From the NCBI GenBank assembly GCA_963556695.1, contig CAUWAG010000019.1, positions 558,001 to 622,000 of the forward strand: a DNA stretch of 64,000 bases, given 5' to 3'. The position numbers were made by a program, and so were the translations under genes. The stretch is from Anthostomella pinea. Taxonomy: Eukaryota; Ascomycota; Sordariomycetes; Xylariales; Xylariaceae. Every line of letters begins with the position of its first letter. The stretch's first letter is position 1. Shown piece by piece: positions 34,947-45,923 of the stretch. The notes under the pieces are model-generated. The model made no database searches. It had not been told where the DNA came from and saw only the letters and a program-made list of their open reading frames with translations.

Positions 34947-36485
34947 CCTTTCACGACTTTCTCTTCCAGTCTACGATCCATGCCCAAGCCTTCATGATGT
35001 CCATTCAATACCAGAGCCTGCCGAATTTCTTCGCTTCTTGTCTCCGTTGTTTTCACCTTCTCTTCTTTTAATCAACATCACCTAATACACCTCACGAAAA
35101 GGACCGCTTCGGTCGACGTCGCCAGATGAGCGATATTTGGACGTCGCCGGTGGCACAAAAGCATGACCGGCGCTTGAACGTCGCAAGGGGAGCTCGGGGA
35201 CTGGGGGTTTCGACGCCTGGGGTTGATGGTGTTGAACAATTGCAACGAGGAATATAGTTGGGGCAGGAGTGTTGAGAACTCAACATCCCACTCCGCCACC
35301 CTTCCCCATTTACGTTGCCGTATATGATCCCTCACACTTCCCCCAAACACCATTCACATCCCCTAGGACAGGGCACGTATGGCATATGGCGAATAGGCAC
35401 CAAGAGGCAGCATCTACTCCTTTCCCTTGTTCGCTGGTCAATACATTACATCCGGGAAGCCAACTATTGTCCTCCGATCAGCATTGTCCCACCCCTGGTT
35501 CTCGGAGTGGCCACCCGGCTGTCACCGTCTTTTTCCGGGCATGCGTGCGCTGGCTCATTCACTCCATCACGACAAAATGCCCTAGATTGGTGGGATGAGG
35601 CGTGAGTGAGGTTGGGCTGTTCATGAGAGACTTGCGGAGGATGTTGTTTGATGGCACAAACATGATCCCCAACTAGAAGTCTCTATTTTAGGAGGAGCCA
35701 ATCTCCCGTTGATACGATGGTTCGTTTACAAGTCTCGCTGGCTTGTGCCATCTGACGAGGAAGATATCCTCGACAAACCCACACATAGCCATGGACCTGG
35801 CATGCTTCTGGTTTTCCTTATGTCGCAACAACTATGTTTTCCTTGTCTTCTAGTCTCGATGTGTTTTCTAGCTTAGGTCGCCTGAATTGAGAGATGATGT
35901 CTTTTTACCCTCGAGCACTGCCATGCCGACGAGGATTGGTGAGTGCGAGCTGAACGAAGCTGTATTGCTTGCGATCATAATATGTATCACCATTACCAGT
36001 TGTTATCCGAAAGCCGTCTTTCCAACTACTTGTTAATGGCGGCCTGGTTCAAGTCATTCATGTGCCCCTGTAGGAAAACGCCTCAGTAGATGGGTGCATT
36101 TAATCAATTTGATCTTGGGAGCACGGTTTCTACCTCTAATATCCCTCAATTTTGGTGCACTTTCCTAGCAGCATCCAGACCAGCGCCATGACGGCGGCGA
36201 CGGCTGCCATGATCTCCCACAGCTCGATGCCGGCGTGGTCAGCCCGGTCTCGGCCTATATAAACTACGTATGATTCACAGGTTGGTGTGACATGACATGG
36301 GATGAACAGAGGTCTGGGGCCCTGCCGGAGGACCGTCAGGGTGTTCACGAGTAGCCCGACAGACGGGTTTGGGAAAGAGGACTGGCAGTGGTGTTACATA
36401 TTATACATCATCTTCTATCTCTCTAGCTCGACATATGTAGGAAGGGAGGTATATACACAGATAAGTACACGACAATATGATCCGT
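34947..36485. other. Intergenic, convergent septin / Nam9 3' ends
   Basis: About 1.5 kb between two 3' ends. A/T-balanced, several short readings without domains (for example 35269-35598). Nothing further recognised. Confidence 0.5.
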
Positions 36486-38016
36486 CTACCGCCGTCTCAG
36501 GTACCAGTTGAAAGCCAGTTGACTGACGTTGTTGTTGTATGGCGTGGGCACTTCGGCACTGCCCACGCGAGCGACGGGATGCCGCAGGTATACTGCGGCA
36601 CAGACGTTCTGGTTGACCTCGAGGTATTTGGGTATGAAGGCGAAAGGGGACATGTAGGGGCGGGGCCGCCAGGGTGTGGCGTACGGCTTGGTGAAGTCGA
36701 CGGGGTTCTCCTCCTCGTCGCGTATGTGCTCCGCCATGCGCTGCTCCAGCTGCTTGAGCTCGTCCTTGGTCAGGTCGTCCATGGGATTCGAGGAGGTGGA
36801 TCTTGGTTGGCTGGGCGATGCAGCTTCAGCCTTGTCTCCGGGCGAGGTAGTATCCAAGTTGAGCCCGCTCATCATCTTGGAGAGCTCGTCTGTGATCTCG
36901 GACGGTGAAGCGTTGGCGCGGCCAGCACGCGACAGTAGGGGCTTCACGTTCTTGATGAACTTCCGCAAGTTTTGCTTCTGCTGTACGCTCACAGGTTCGT
37001 CTGCTAGGATGGCCTTCACCTGTGCTGTCACGTCTTGGATCTGCTTTCGCGTCGGCTTCATATCTACCGCCGCAGCTTCCGCCGCATCCGTCGTCTCTGG
37101 GTCTTTTTCTGTCTTTTCTGCCTTGGGTTCTGATGTTTGCTCGGCGGCTGCTTCAGCTTCCACTTCGGTGACCACCTCGGTAGACGCATCGGTGTCGTCC
37201 TCCCTAGCGGTGGCTTGTGGTTGCCTCGTGGACTCTCCAAGTCCACCCTTCTTCTTGGCGCCGGTAGCGTACATGACGCGGTCGGGATCGACTTGGAACA
37301 TGTCGCCGGGGTTGAGACGGTAGGCAGGGTAGTGCATCTGTTGGATCGCTTGCGTCAGCATTCCTGTCTGACAGAGGGACAGATGTCAGGAGGCTACTCA
37401 CCACCTTGCCATTGACCTTGACTGCGCCATGCACACAGAACTGCTTGGCCTGTCTCGCACTACTGGCGAACATGGCTCTGAACACGGCAATGTCTAACCT
37501 CCTCTCCATGGGCGAGAAGGTCATCTGCATGTAGGGGGTCAAGGTGCGCTTCCGGATGATGTCGGTCCCCCACTCGGGCGGGTCGTCCTTGCCAGACCCT
37601 CGACCTGCAGCCATCTCAGAACCGTCGTACTCAGCCATGTATCTGGCGTCCATGTCGGCGACACCCAGCAGACGCCTGCTGAACATGCGCTCCCACTTGC
37701 GCTCGACGACGTGCTCGCCGTGGTAGCCACGCAGCATACCTTTGGCCCGCCATTTCTGTTGGAAGAAGGTCTCGTTGTCGCCGGAGCCGATCTTGGGGTT
37801 TCGCATGCGAAAGATGTTGTAGAGGTTGTATTTGTTCCATGTTTGTCGGAGTTTCTAGCGAGTAGGGGTGACGAGGTTAGCTGCGGATGCACTTTGCCTG
37901 TAGCTCGTAAGGGGAGGAGAGAGCGCTCTTCGGGCTAACTCGCACACTCGAAGATGACATCTTGAAAAGCAGTGACTTACTGGCCGTTTCAGACCGTGAA
38001 ATCTCTTGGGCTTCAT
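36486..38016 (-). CDS. NAM9: Mitochondrial small-subunit ribosomal protein uS4m (Nam9)
   Basis: rRNA-binding protein of the mitochondrial 37S subunit, an early assembly protein of the S4 family. Exons 38016-37981 (12 codons), 37854-37402, 37337-36486; introns 126 and 64 nt, all phase 0; 446 residues. The N-terminus [20 protein letters not shown] is typical for fungal Nam9, and shows that the short first exon is right. The S4 RNA-binding domain lies at about 125-163 ([20 protein letters not shown], then [11 protein letters not shown]). A long acidic Glu/Ala/Thr-rich insert follows (about 195-260), probably disordered. The conserved tail includes [20 protein letters not shown] and ends YLRRR. 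The first 20 residues are basic and can serve in mitochondrial import. A CACGTG box lies upstream at 38137-38142. Confidence 0.93.
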
Positions 38017-39999
38017 CTCGTCTGGTGCTCAATTGCTTGTACGGACAGCAGCTTGCTTCTCCTTCGAGAGATCGCCGTCTGCCGTCTTTGGAGCTACGCG
38101 ACCCTGCAGAGAGCCAAAAAATTCTAGACAGGCTGTCACGTGCGGAAGGTACGTACCTAGGTACCCAGTAGGGGGCACTCAGCTGGCCCAAGCTTTACCC
38201 CTGCAATCAACTACGGGCATCATCAGCACGCTGACGCGGCACCCGACTTTCACTCTCGACTTCAATGTTGTGAGCAATCTTGTATGGTGCTGAGTGCATC
38301 AAGCAGTTGAACTGCCCAAGAGTTTGTTGCTATCCATTTCCTGATATGGGAGGTCGCTTCCTTGGCTCCTAACATCGGGAGTCTCTTCGCTCTTGTCACC
38401 GACGTCTTCCGCAATTCAGGTGGGGTGTCCTCGTCGAGGAGTATCAACTTTTTCCACGTATTGTTAGAAATAAGTGTTGGCCGCTCGCAAGTACAAACCG
38501 ACTTCGATGTAATCGGCGAAAGACACTGGCCTTTCACAGTTCAGCCCAGGACCAGACACTCACTATAGCGATCCTCGTGCCATGGAAGGTGATACCAAAT
38601 ACGCTGCTCTATATGCATGGAGCATCACAGACAACAGTTGTGCTGTCCCATTTGCTTGTCGATATATACTCGCCAACACTTCACGATGAAAGTGACTAGT
38701 ACACGGCTCTTATAACTCACTTCACACCCTTATCCACTCGTGGTCATTTGCCTATGTGAGAGCATGTCTGTCTCCTTCCTATACTGGGACTTACGACAGA
38801 CTCGAGCCACAGTTACCGAAAGACGCTAGAGTAGTCCTCTGAGTCTCATATAGGTCGTTTGGATGTAATTCTTGCAACTTTCGGCTTCCAATTTCACCTA
38901 CGAAAGCAAAACTCACAACCATGGGGACTGGAAAAGGCCCTAGGCCGAGTATGTCAGCATGTCGAAACTCCACGCGAACCCAACACCACATACTACATTC
39001 CATATCGAATTTGACATGATTGGTACGTCTAGGTAAGGAAAGGGGTGTAAGCCCAGCTTCTCAGGACAACTCTCCATCAACTCCTTTACGCAAGCAATAC
39101 CAATTACTTTCGGAGACTCAGCACAGTCGACGTCTCGCTATCCTCAAAAGCGTGGGTCTGCGAAAACTCATACAGCATCATGAAGCTTGGTTGATATCAT
39201 AAGGAGGATTTCGAGCCCGTGGCCCCCTGAGAGCTGATATCAATCATATCGGGTAGTCCAGAAGCAGAGCCGCACTCGGCACCGACTGCCGAACCGGCCC
39301 CTTTAGTTCGACATAAGCTCACTTAAATCCGGCATTCCCGGGCCCCTGTGCTCGCGCCTTCTAGGCGGACCGCTGCCGGACCACCCCAGCGGGAGAGCAT
39401 CGGAGTCACCCTCGGAGCACTACTCCAAAGTCGGCGATAGTTGAAGTTGTCGGTGACTCGTGATTGGGTAGCATTTATCCACTTTCGTGTCTCCGAGCTT
39501 CCTGTTGCGGGTCTCACTATTCGCCTCTCATGACGAGGATGAGCTCTGACGAGGAGGACCTCGCTGTGCCTCGGTATGCACCTTGCTAGCGTTGCCAGTT
39601 CATTCGGTAGATTGTTGAAGGTTTTTTATTCCTGCGACTCCTGGATTCATTGGTTAATAGACAGACAGACAATCCTTCATCCCTACATCCGCCTATACCT
39701 TGGCTTGGCACACCCCGAGATTCGGAGATTCCAGGTAATTTCAGTTGGAGTCGTCTTCTTATTCACGATACTTGTTTTATTAGAAGCTCACCCAGCTGCG
39801 GTATCTTTGATGGTCCGATTGCAATTTATTCATTTTTGATTCGTTCTGGCAGTTCTAACACTGCGCTCCAGGTATTGTCCGTCACCCTGTTAACACCAGA
39901 TTCCTCGAGGCTCATTCAGGTGCCTTGACTCGGATCAATCTTGTTGGTGTTGGAATAGGGGAGAGCGAGCATTCATTTTGAGACAGAGTTCGCCTGGGA
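38017..39999. other. Intergenic, divergent Nam9 / MFS promoters
   Basis: About 2 kb. CACGTG at 38137-38142 and a 12-bp palindrome GTACCTAGGTAC at 38153-38164 lie close to the Nam9 start. A GC-rich, CGG/CCG-rich stretch at about 39260-39430 could hold zinc-cluster regulator sites for the transporter gene. No coding region recognised. Confidence 0.5.
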
Positions 40000-42157
40000 A
40001 TGGGGATGGTGATAGGCAACGCCACAGACAGGAAGGAGTCCGGTGAAACAGGGCAAGGACACGATGCTCCGTCCGCCGAGAGCCAAATTAGAAACTCTCG
40101 CGGCCTTGATCAAACCAGCGAGTTCGCACCGGGTGCCCCCGAAGATAGCGATTCCGACCACTACACCGGCAGCTCGGACGGCGAGGACGGCACCACATTC
40201 TCACCAATCCGGCATCGCCAAGCCTCAAGTCTCCATGCTCCATCGGCACCACAACGCTCCCTCTCACGCACTATTTCTGAGGTCCACGACGGGATCGCCA
40301 GCCAGCATGACGCCGAGCTCGGCGGCGGTGAACCGCTGCGCGAAAAGCACGCATCGACTGCGCCCAACCCGGACGACCCAGACCTGGTGACGTGGACGGG
40401 GCCCGACGACCCGGAGAACCCCAAGAACTGGCTCTTCAGCCGCAAGTGGCAAGCTGTCTTGGTCATTTCTACGTTCACCCTCATCTCGCCCGTGTCGTCG
40501 TCCATGGTCGCGCCGTCGCTGACGGCTATTGGGGCGGAGCTGAATGTTCCGCCGGGTGGTGAGTTGGGGCCCGTTGCTTTGTGCCCGCTCTGATGTTTCA
40601 CTACCACGCTCGTGGCATTCGGCCTGGGAAGTGTGTGATATAATGGGACGGGACCAGGATTTTCAGGTCGCTAACCCGCAGATCAACGCAGTCCAGCAAA
40701 ACCTCGTGCTATCCATCTTCGTCCTCGCATACGCGATTGGACCACTGGCGTAAGCAGTCTAGCCACTCCTCCCAGCCCCTTAACGTTACCCCCTTACCCC
40801 TTCCCATCAACCAGTGCCACCCTGACTAACACCACCGCCAGCTGGGGCCCACTCTCCGAGCTCTTCGGCCGAGTCCTAGTCCTGCAGCTTGCAAACCTGC
40901 TATACCTCTTCTTCAACCTGGGCTGCGGGCTCGCACGCACAAAGGGCCAACTAATCGCCTTCCGCTTCCTCTCCGGGCTCGGCGGGTCCGCGCCCCTCGC
41001 CATCGGCGGCGGCGTGCTGTCGGACCTCTTTACGGCCGAGGAGCGCGGCAAGGCCATCTCGATCTACAGCCTGATGCCGCTGCTCGGCCCGGCCGTCGGC
41101 CCCATCGCCGGCGCCTTCATCACCGAGAACACGACGTGGCGCTGGGCCTTCTACGCCACGACCATCGCCGACGCCGCGATCCAGTTCGCGGGTCTCGTCT
41201 GGCTGCGCGAGACGTACGCGCCCGTGCTGCTGAAGTGGCGCTGCCAGCGCCTCGCGCGCGACACGGGCAAGACCGGGTGGCACACCCCCTACGACGACCC
41301 GGACAAGACTGTTACGAAGACGCTGGGTATCGCCTTCACGCGGCCGTTTCGCCTACTCGCCACCCAGCCCATCGTGCAGTGCCTTGCGCTGTACCTTATG
41401 TATTTATATGGACTGATGTACATCGTCCTAACGTCCTTTCCCTCACTGTGGTCGGGGCCCCCGCCGCATGGCTACGGCGAGGCCGTCGGCATCGGCGGAC
41501 TCAACTACATATCGCTGGGCCTCGGCTTCTTCCTAGGCGCCCAGATATGCGCCCCCCTGCAGGACCGCATCTACGCCCGTTTGAAGCGCAGCAAGTACGC
41601 CCGCAACGGCGTCGGCCGCCCCGAGTTCCGGTACGTATAGACACATCCCATCACAAGACCCTGGGCCCTTGTTTCGAGAACAAGCTTTGCTATTCCCTTT
41701 CCTTCTTGACCTAGAGATTACCTGTACGGGTATAGAGACAGGATGTTAACGTACAAGCAGCACGCCCATGATGGCCCCCGGCGCCGTCCTAGTCCCCGTC
41801 GGCCTCCTCATCTACGGCTGGACCGCCGAGTTCAAAACCCACTGGATCGGCCCCAACATCGGCGCCGTCCTCTTCGCCGCGGGCGCCATCATCGGCTTCC
41901 AGTGCCTGCAGGGCTTCCTAGTCGACTCGTACGCGCGCTACGCCGCCAGCGCCGTCGGCGCCGCCACCGTGCTGCGGTCGCTCGCCGGCTTCGGGTTCCC
42001 GCTGTTTGCGCCCGCCATGTACGACCGTCTTGGTTATGGCTGGGGCAACACGCTCATGGCGCTGCTGGGCGTCGCTATTGGCTGGCCGGGCCCGTTATTG
42101 TTGTGGCGGTGTGGGGAGAGGTTGCGGATGAGCAGTCCGTTTGCGGCGGGGGGTTAG
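40000..42157 (+). CDS. MFS transporter, DHA1 (drug:H+ antiporter) type; first junction unclear
   Basis: Plasma-membrane efflux pump of the 12-helix DHA1 family (Tpo1/Flr1-like); substrates could be drugs, polyamines or metabolites. Coding parts: 40000 to about 40558; about 40658-40749; 40842-41630; 41761-42157. The last two introns (92 and 130 nt) have clean sites and phases. Landmarks: a 140-residue hydrophilic N-terminus, the family motif DDPENPKNW before helix 1, SSSMVAPSLTAIG in helix 1, LSIFVLAYAIGPL, WGPLSELFGR (motif A loop), FRFLSGLGGSAPLAIGGG and LMPLLGPAVGPIAGAF (motif C). The first intron is a problem: with donor GTGAG at 40559 and any CAG acceptor (40657, 40666, 40681) the intron is a multiple of three, but the next exon sits in another frame. 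Only weak sites (GTTGCT donor 40573 or AAG acceptor 40631) fit, so a one-base indel is possible. Confidence 0.88.
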
Positions 42158-42899
42158 GTTAGGTGAGCCTCGAGCACCCGTTTCTTGGGTACACTGAATC
42201 TCCAGAAGTCTCCGTACGTACACCCCTCGTTCAGCAAGCGAGAAGTAGATTCGGCTTAATGGAATAATCACTCTAGAATAAGCATCCAAGCTGGCTTGCC
42301 GAATCGAAACTGCTTATTCCATAGTGCTGCTTCCATTAAAGGAATATAACATTGATACCTATCTAAGAATCGATAGAGGCATGCTGGACGGAGACTTCTG
42401 GGGGGTGATTGTAACATAACGGGATATTTGGGCGGGCTTTTAAATATATATATATAGACGGCTGTTGGATATAATGACGAGATGAAGCATTGCGGACGAA
42501 GTCTGGCAGACATCATTTACAAGCGGGTTATAGTAGCATTACACATATAGATCGGCAACGGGTAGCTCACTCCGCACTAGGTAGACAGGTACAGCTGCAG
42601 GAAATCATCAGTATGAATTCGTCGCTAGGTATTTGCAAAGCATCTACATGGAAAGTGAAACCCGAACGCCGTGTCCAGCCTATGTCCATCCATGCTTTCC
42701 TCGACTGATACTGATATCATGATGCAAGGTTCCTCCGCATCCGCAGGAACACGGGCCAACGAGCATTGTCTTACAAAGCCCGTTCAGTCAAGCAACATCG
42801 ACGCGCGGTAGTGACGACCCTTGCTGAAACTGAGGTGTGGGAAGACAGCGCTGCAGTGACGATACTGGCTGAAGCTGTGTGAAGACGGCCCGGAGCAAG
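42158..42899. other. Intergenic, convergent MFS / La 3' ends
   Basis: Holds the 3' regions of both genes and a short (TA)n run at 42443-42456. No coding region recognised. Confidence 0.55.
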
Positions 42900-44345
42900 T
42901 TAGGCTGCATCGGTGGCGGCTCCTTCCTTGGTGTCGACCTTCTTCGCCGGGGGTTCTCCTGCAGCACCATCCTCCTCTCTGGCACGCTTTCCATTCGTCT
43001 CGGTCTCCTTCGCCTTGGCCTCTGCCATAGCCTTTGCACCCTCCTTGCTGGTGTGAATCTTGGGGCGTCCGTCATCGCGCGGCTGCTCGTCCTCTTGCTT
43101 GACATGACGGTCGCCGTTCTCATGACCGTCTCGCCCACGGCCACGACCACGGCCACGTGCTCGACCGCGACCCCGACCGCGACCATTGTTGTCTCGGAAG
43201 CCATTCTGCTGATCTTGCTCGCGTCGCTTCTTCCAGTCGTCTGAATCACCTCCTCGGTGATTGCCTCGGGACTGTCCACGGCCGCGACCTCGGCCACCAC
43301 GGCCACGGTGGGAACGCGAAGGACCGTCCATGGGCTCCAACTTGCCCTCCCGGATAGCCTGTGCCTTCTGGTCCATGTAATCTTGCTTCCATAGGATCAA
43401 CAGATCGTGCTGCTTCCACTGTGGCTTCGGATCCAATGCCATAAACTTCTCGGCTGTCTCCTTGTCGGCCCACTGGACGAATACAGATCCCTTGAAGGGT
43501 TTATTGTGCTCAATGTCTTTGTCATCTTTGCGAAGACGGACCTCGCTGTACTCTCCAAACTGACTGAAGAAAGCCTCGACCTGAATTTGGGTGTCGGGTT
43601 CTCCTTCACCAAAACCTTTCACGTAGACGCTGCGCTCTATGACCTGGTTGGGCGTGAGTTTCTTGCTTGGATCGTACGCGTTCTTTCGCCGAACTGTCTC
43701 CTCGCCTTCTGCGCCTTCCACCACTAGGAAGCTGCTGGCCTTCAGGGCATTGATGACAGCAGTGTAGGGCTTGAATCGACGCATGCGTGCGAAGCTGGCG
43801 ATCTTGGACACAGGCACAGGCTTGTTCTCCTCGCCTCCAGTCTGGCCCCACATGTACTTGTCTCCCGGAAGGTTGCTGTCACTAAAGTAGAAGTGGACCT
43901 GGAGCACGACACGTCAGTTTTAATTACTAGGAGTGCAACAAGCTGGACTAACCTGTTTACGAATATCTTCGGGGTCATCAGAATCCGGAAGGACAACGGG
44001 ATCTGGCTTTGTGAATGGCTTGCCGTGATGCTTGTTGCGTCTGACCTTCAACATGTTCGCAGGGGGGTTGAAGATGGAGGGGCCCACAGGCTTCGTCTCG
44101 CCGGCATCTTTCTCGTCCTTGGTGCTGTCCTTGTCCTCGGCGTTCGGCTCGGTCTCTTCCCTGACCTCGACCTTGACATCGGCGATGGGCTCAGTGTTAA
44201 CTGCAGGGGCGCCGACCATCTCCTCGTCCGCCTTGGGATTCTCAGAGGTAGTCTCCTGCTTGAACTCGGACTCGACAGACTTGACTTCGGCAGGCGCAAT
44301 AGGAGTGTCGACAGCCTCGACAGGCTTGGTATCCTGGTCACTCAT
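42900..44345 (-). CDS. La-type RNA-binding protein
   Basis: Nuclear La protein binds the 3' oligo-U of new RNA polymerase III transcripts and protects pre-tRNAs. Exons 44345-43953 and 43898-42900, intron 54 nt, phase 0; 463 residues. The first about 100 residues are acidic (Glu/Asp/Lys/Pro). The La motif starts around 105 and contains the diagnostic VHFYFSDSNLPGDKYMW (132-148) and KIASFARMRRF. The splice falls exactly in front of the VHFYFSDSNL block. An RRM follows (about 220-300; RNP-like SVYVKGFG and GSVFVQWA). The C-terminus carries an RGG/RGRG-rich tract (about 315-385) and a Lys/Glu-rich tail with KRAREED as a likely nuclear signal. The large RGG tract is longer than in yeast Lhp1 but common in filamentous fungi. 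Confidence 0.93.
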
Positions 44346-45218
44346 TTCGGCGACAGCGTAGGGATCCTAGGCACGATGCGCGGCCAATCATGAGATGACA
44401 AGGCGCTGCGGCAGAACAGGTTAGCAAAAGGCGTGTTTGCAGATTGAAAGGATGGAATTGTGTAGGCCTTGTTCGAGGTAAATGGACGAGGTTTGTGTAG
44501 GTGTAGTTATAGTTGCACGGCGGGGCGCAAGAGTCACCGCGGGGAGTGATTCAGACGGGAGCTTGACAAGAATCTTCATGCCAGGCATGAAAGAATTGGG
44601 AGGCTTACCGGGTGAGGGGTCAAGGACTCCGCGGCGATGGATGCACTGCAATGAAGAATGAGAGTCCGTTATCCTCTCAATTGCGAGTGCAGAGTGCAGA
44701 GTGAATTGCCGTGCAGAGTGAAGAATTATCAGAAGCAGAGGAAAGGTATCACCGACGCGTAGCTTCGCAAAAAGGTCGAGGAGCTCCAAACTTCCAAAGG
44801 CGATGCCCCCACCAAAACTTTCTGCGCACCAATTGAATCAGAATTTTACCTCTCTGTGCCGAATGCCCCGCCAGCCGCTAGCCTAGCCCCGCTAGAACCC
44901 ATCGCCAGCTGGAACTCCTATGACGGGCCGGCGGGCCGCATTTGGCAGTTGTTGTCTGAGGGAGAAACAACCTTATGCTGGCACCATTTCACACACAAGT
45001 TACGAGACACACCGTACAACCCTAGAGGTGTTGAGGAGGCTCAGCAGTCTTTATGATAATAATCAAGCTAGGAATTAACTTATAGGATACTCTGCGGACA
45101 CATACTTATGAAGGCACCGCAGGTAGAAGGAATGCGCTTCTTACAACCCCTCTAGCTATGCCAGCAGGCCTATTGCATTTGGCAGCGGACTCCTCTAGTC
45201 GACTCTATCGCGATGCCC
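44346..45218. other. Intergenic, La promoter and effector 3' region
   Basis: No coding region recognised. The La leader side (44346-44800, minus strand) contains a short direct repeat GCAGAGTGAA/GCAGAGTGCAGAGTGAA around 44690-44725. Nothing else. Confidence 0.5.
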
Positions 45219-45923
45219 CTACTCGTTCACTTCTGTGTCACTCAGGTCGAGCGCCGGGACTTGGACCGTGAAGTCGTCGAACGGCGCGCCATTCGTCTGG
45301 TGAACCGCCCAATTGATCGGCACCGGGTTATCAGGCGACGCATAGCACTTCATACCGCCCCAAGCCCCGACATAGTCTCCCGAGGCGATGCCGTGTTTGG
45401 GATCTGTCACGTAGTCGATCAGGTCGGCTACGTTCTGGCCTCCAATTCTGCGATGCTCCAGGTTAGCAAAACGGTCGAAGCTTGCCACAGTATCGAACTA
45501 TCCCGGGCAGCCGGGGCTGTGAAAGGGAAAGGGCAAGGGGAAACAGGAGGGTGCTGCTGACCTCACTACGTCCTGTAAACCCTACATGACTGTAGCCGAG
45601 AACTCGCAGGTCTTGTAGGCGACGACGGCGGTCTGGCCTCCCGAGGCCCAGTCGCTGGCCTCGTAATAGCCGTGGTTCTTGAGCAGGTAGTCTCGGATCC
45701 ACTGGCAGTCCTCGACGCGGGCTTTGACGGACAATTGATCGTAATCGCCTGTCCCGTCACACTGGTCCTCATTCGCACCCATGACCCAGTGGCCTTGGAC
45801 CGGCAGCTGGAGTCCAGCTTGCCTCGCGGTGTTCGGGGAGGCCGTGTTGGTGTCGATCGCGGCGCTTGCGGCCGAGGCGGCAAGGAAGCCGACGGGAAAG
45901 ATGAGATTTCCCAGGAGCATCAT
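45219..45923 (-). CDS. Secreted Hce2 (Ecp2-like) domain protein, effector candidate
   Basis: Exons 45923-45586 and 45447-45219; intron 138 nt (donor GTAGGG, acceptor CGCAG, branch GCTAAC), phase 2; 188 residues. A signal peptide covers about residues 1-22 (two adjacent Met, hydrophobic stretch, AASA end). The mature part has exactly four cysteines (55, 73, 106, 147). Pattern: C-x17-C ending VEDCQW, then YKTCEFSATV, IGGQNVADLIDYV and GGMKCYA with INWAVHQ. This order matches the Hce2 family (homologues of Ecp2, a secreted factor known from plant-pathogenic and other fungi). The role here is unknown: host interaction or antagonism of microbes. A TATAAAG box on the minus strand (46103-46109) lies about 180 bp upstream. 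It shares its upstream region with the divergent zinc-cluster regulator. Family assignment is by pattern, not by search. Confidence 0.78.

Noticed and set aside
36676..37323. 215-codon plus-strand frame opposite Nam9
   Set aside because: Ser/Val-rich shadow of the acidic insert of Nam9; no own motifs.
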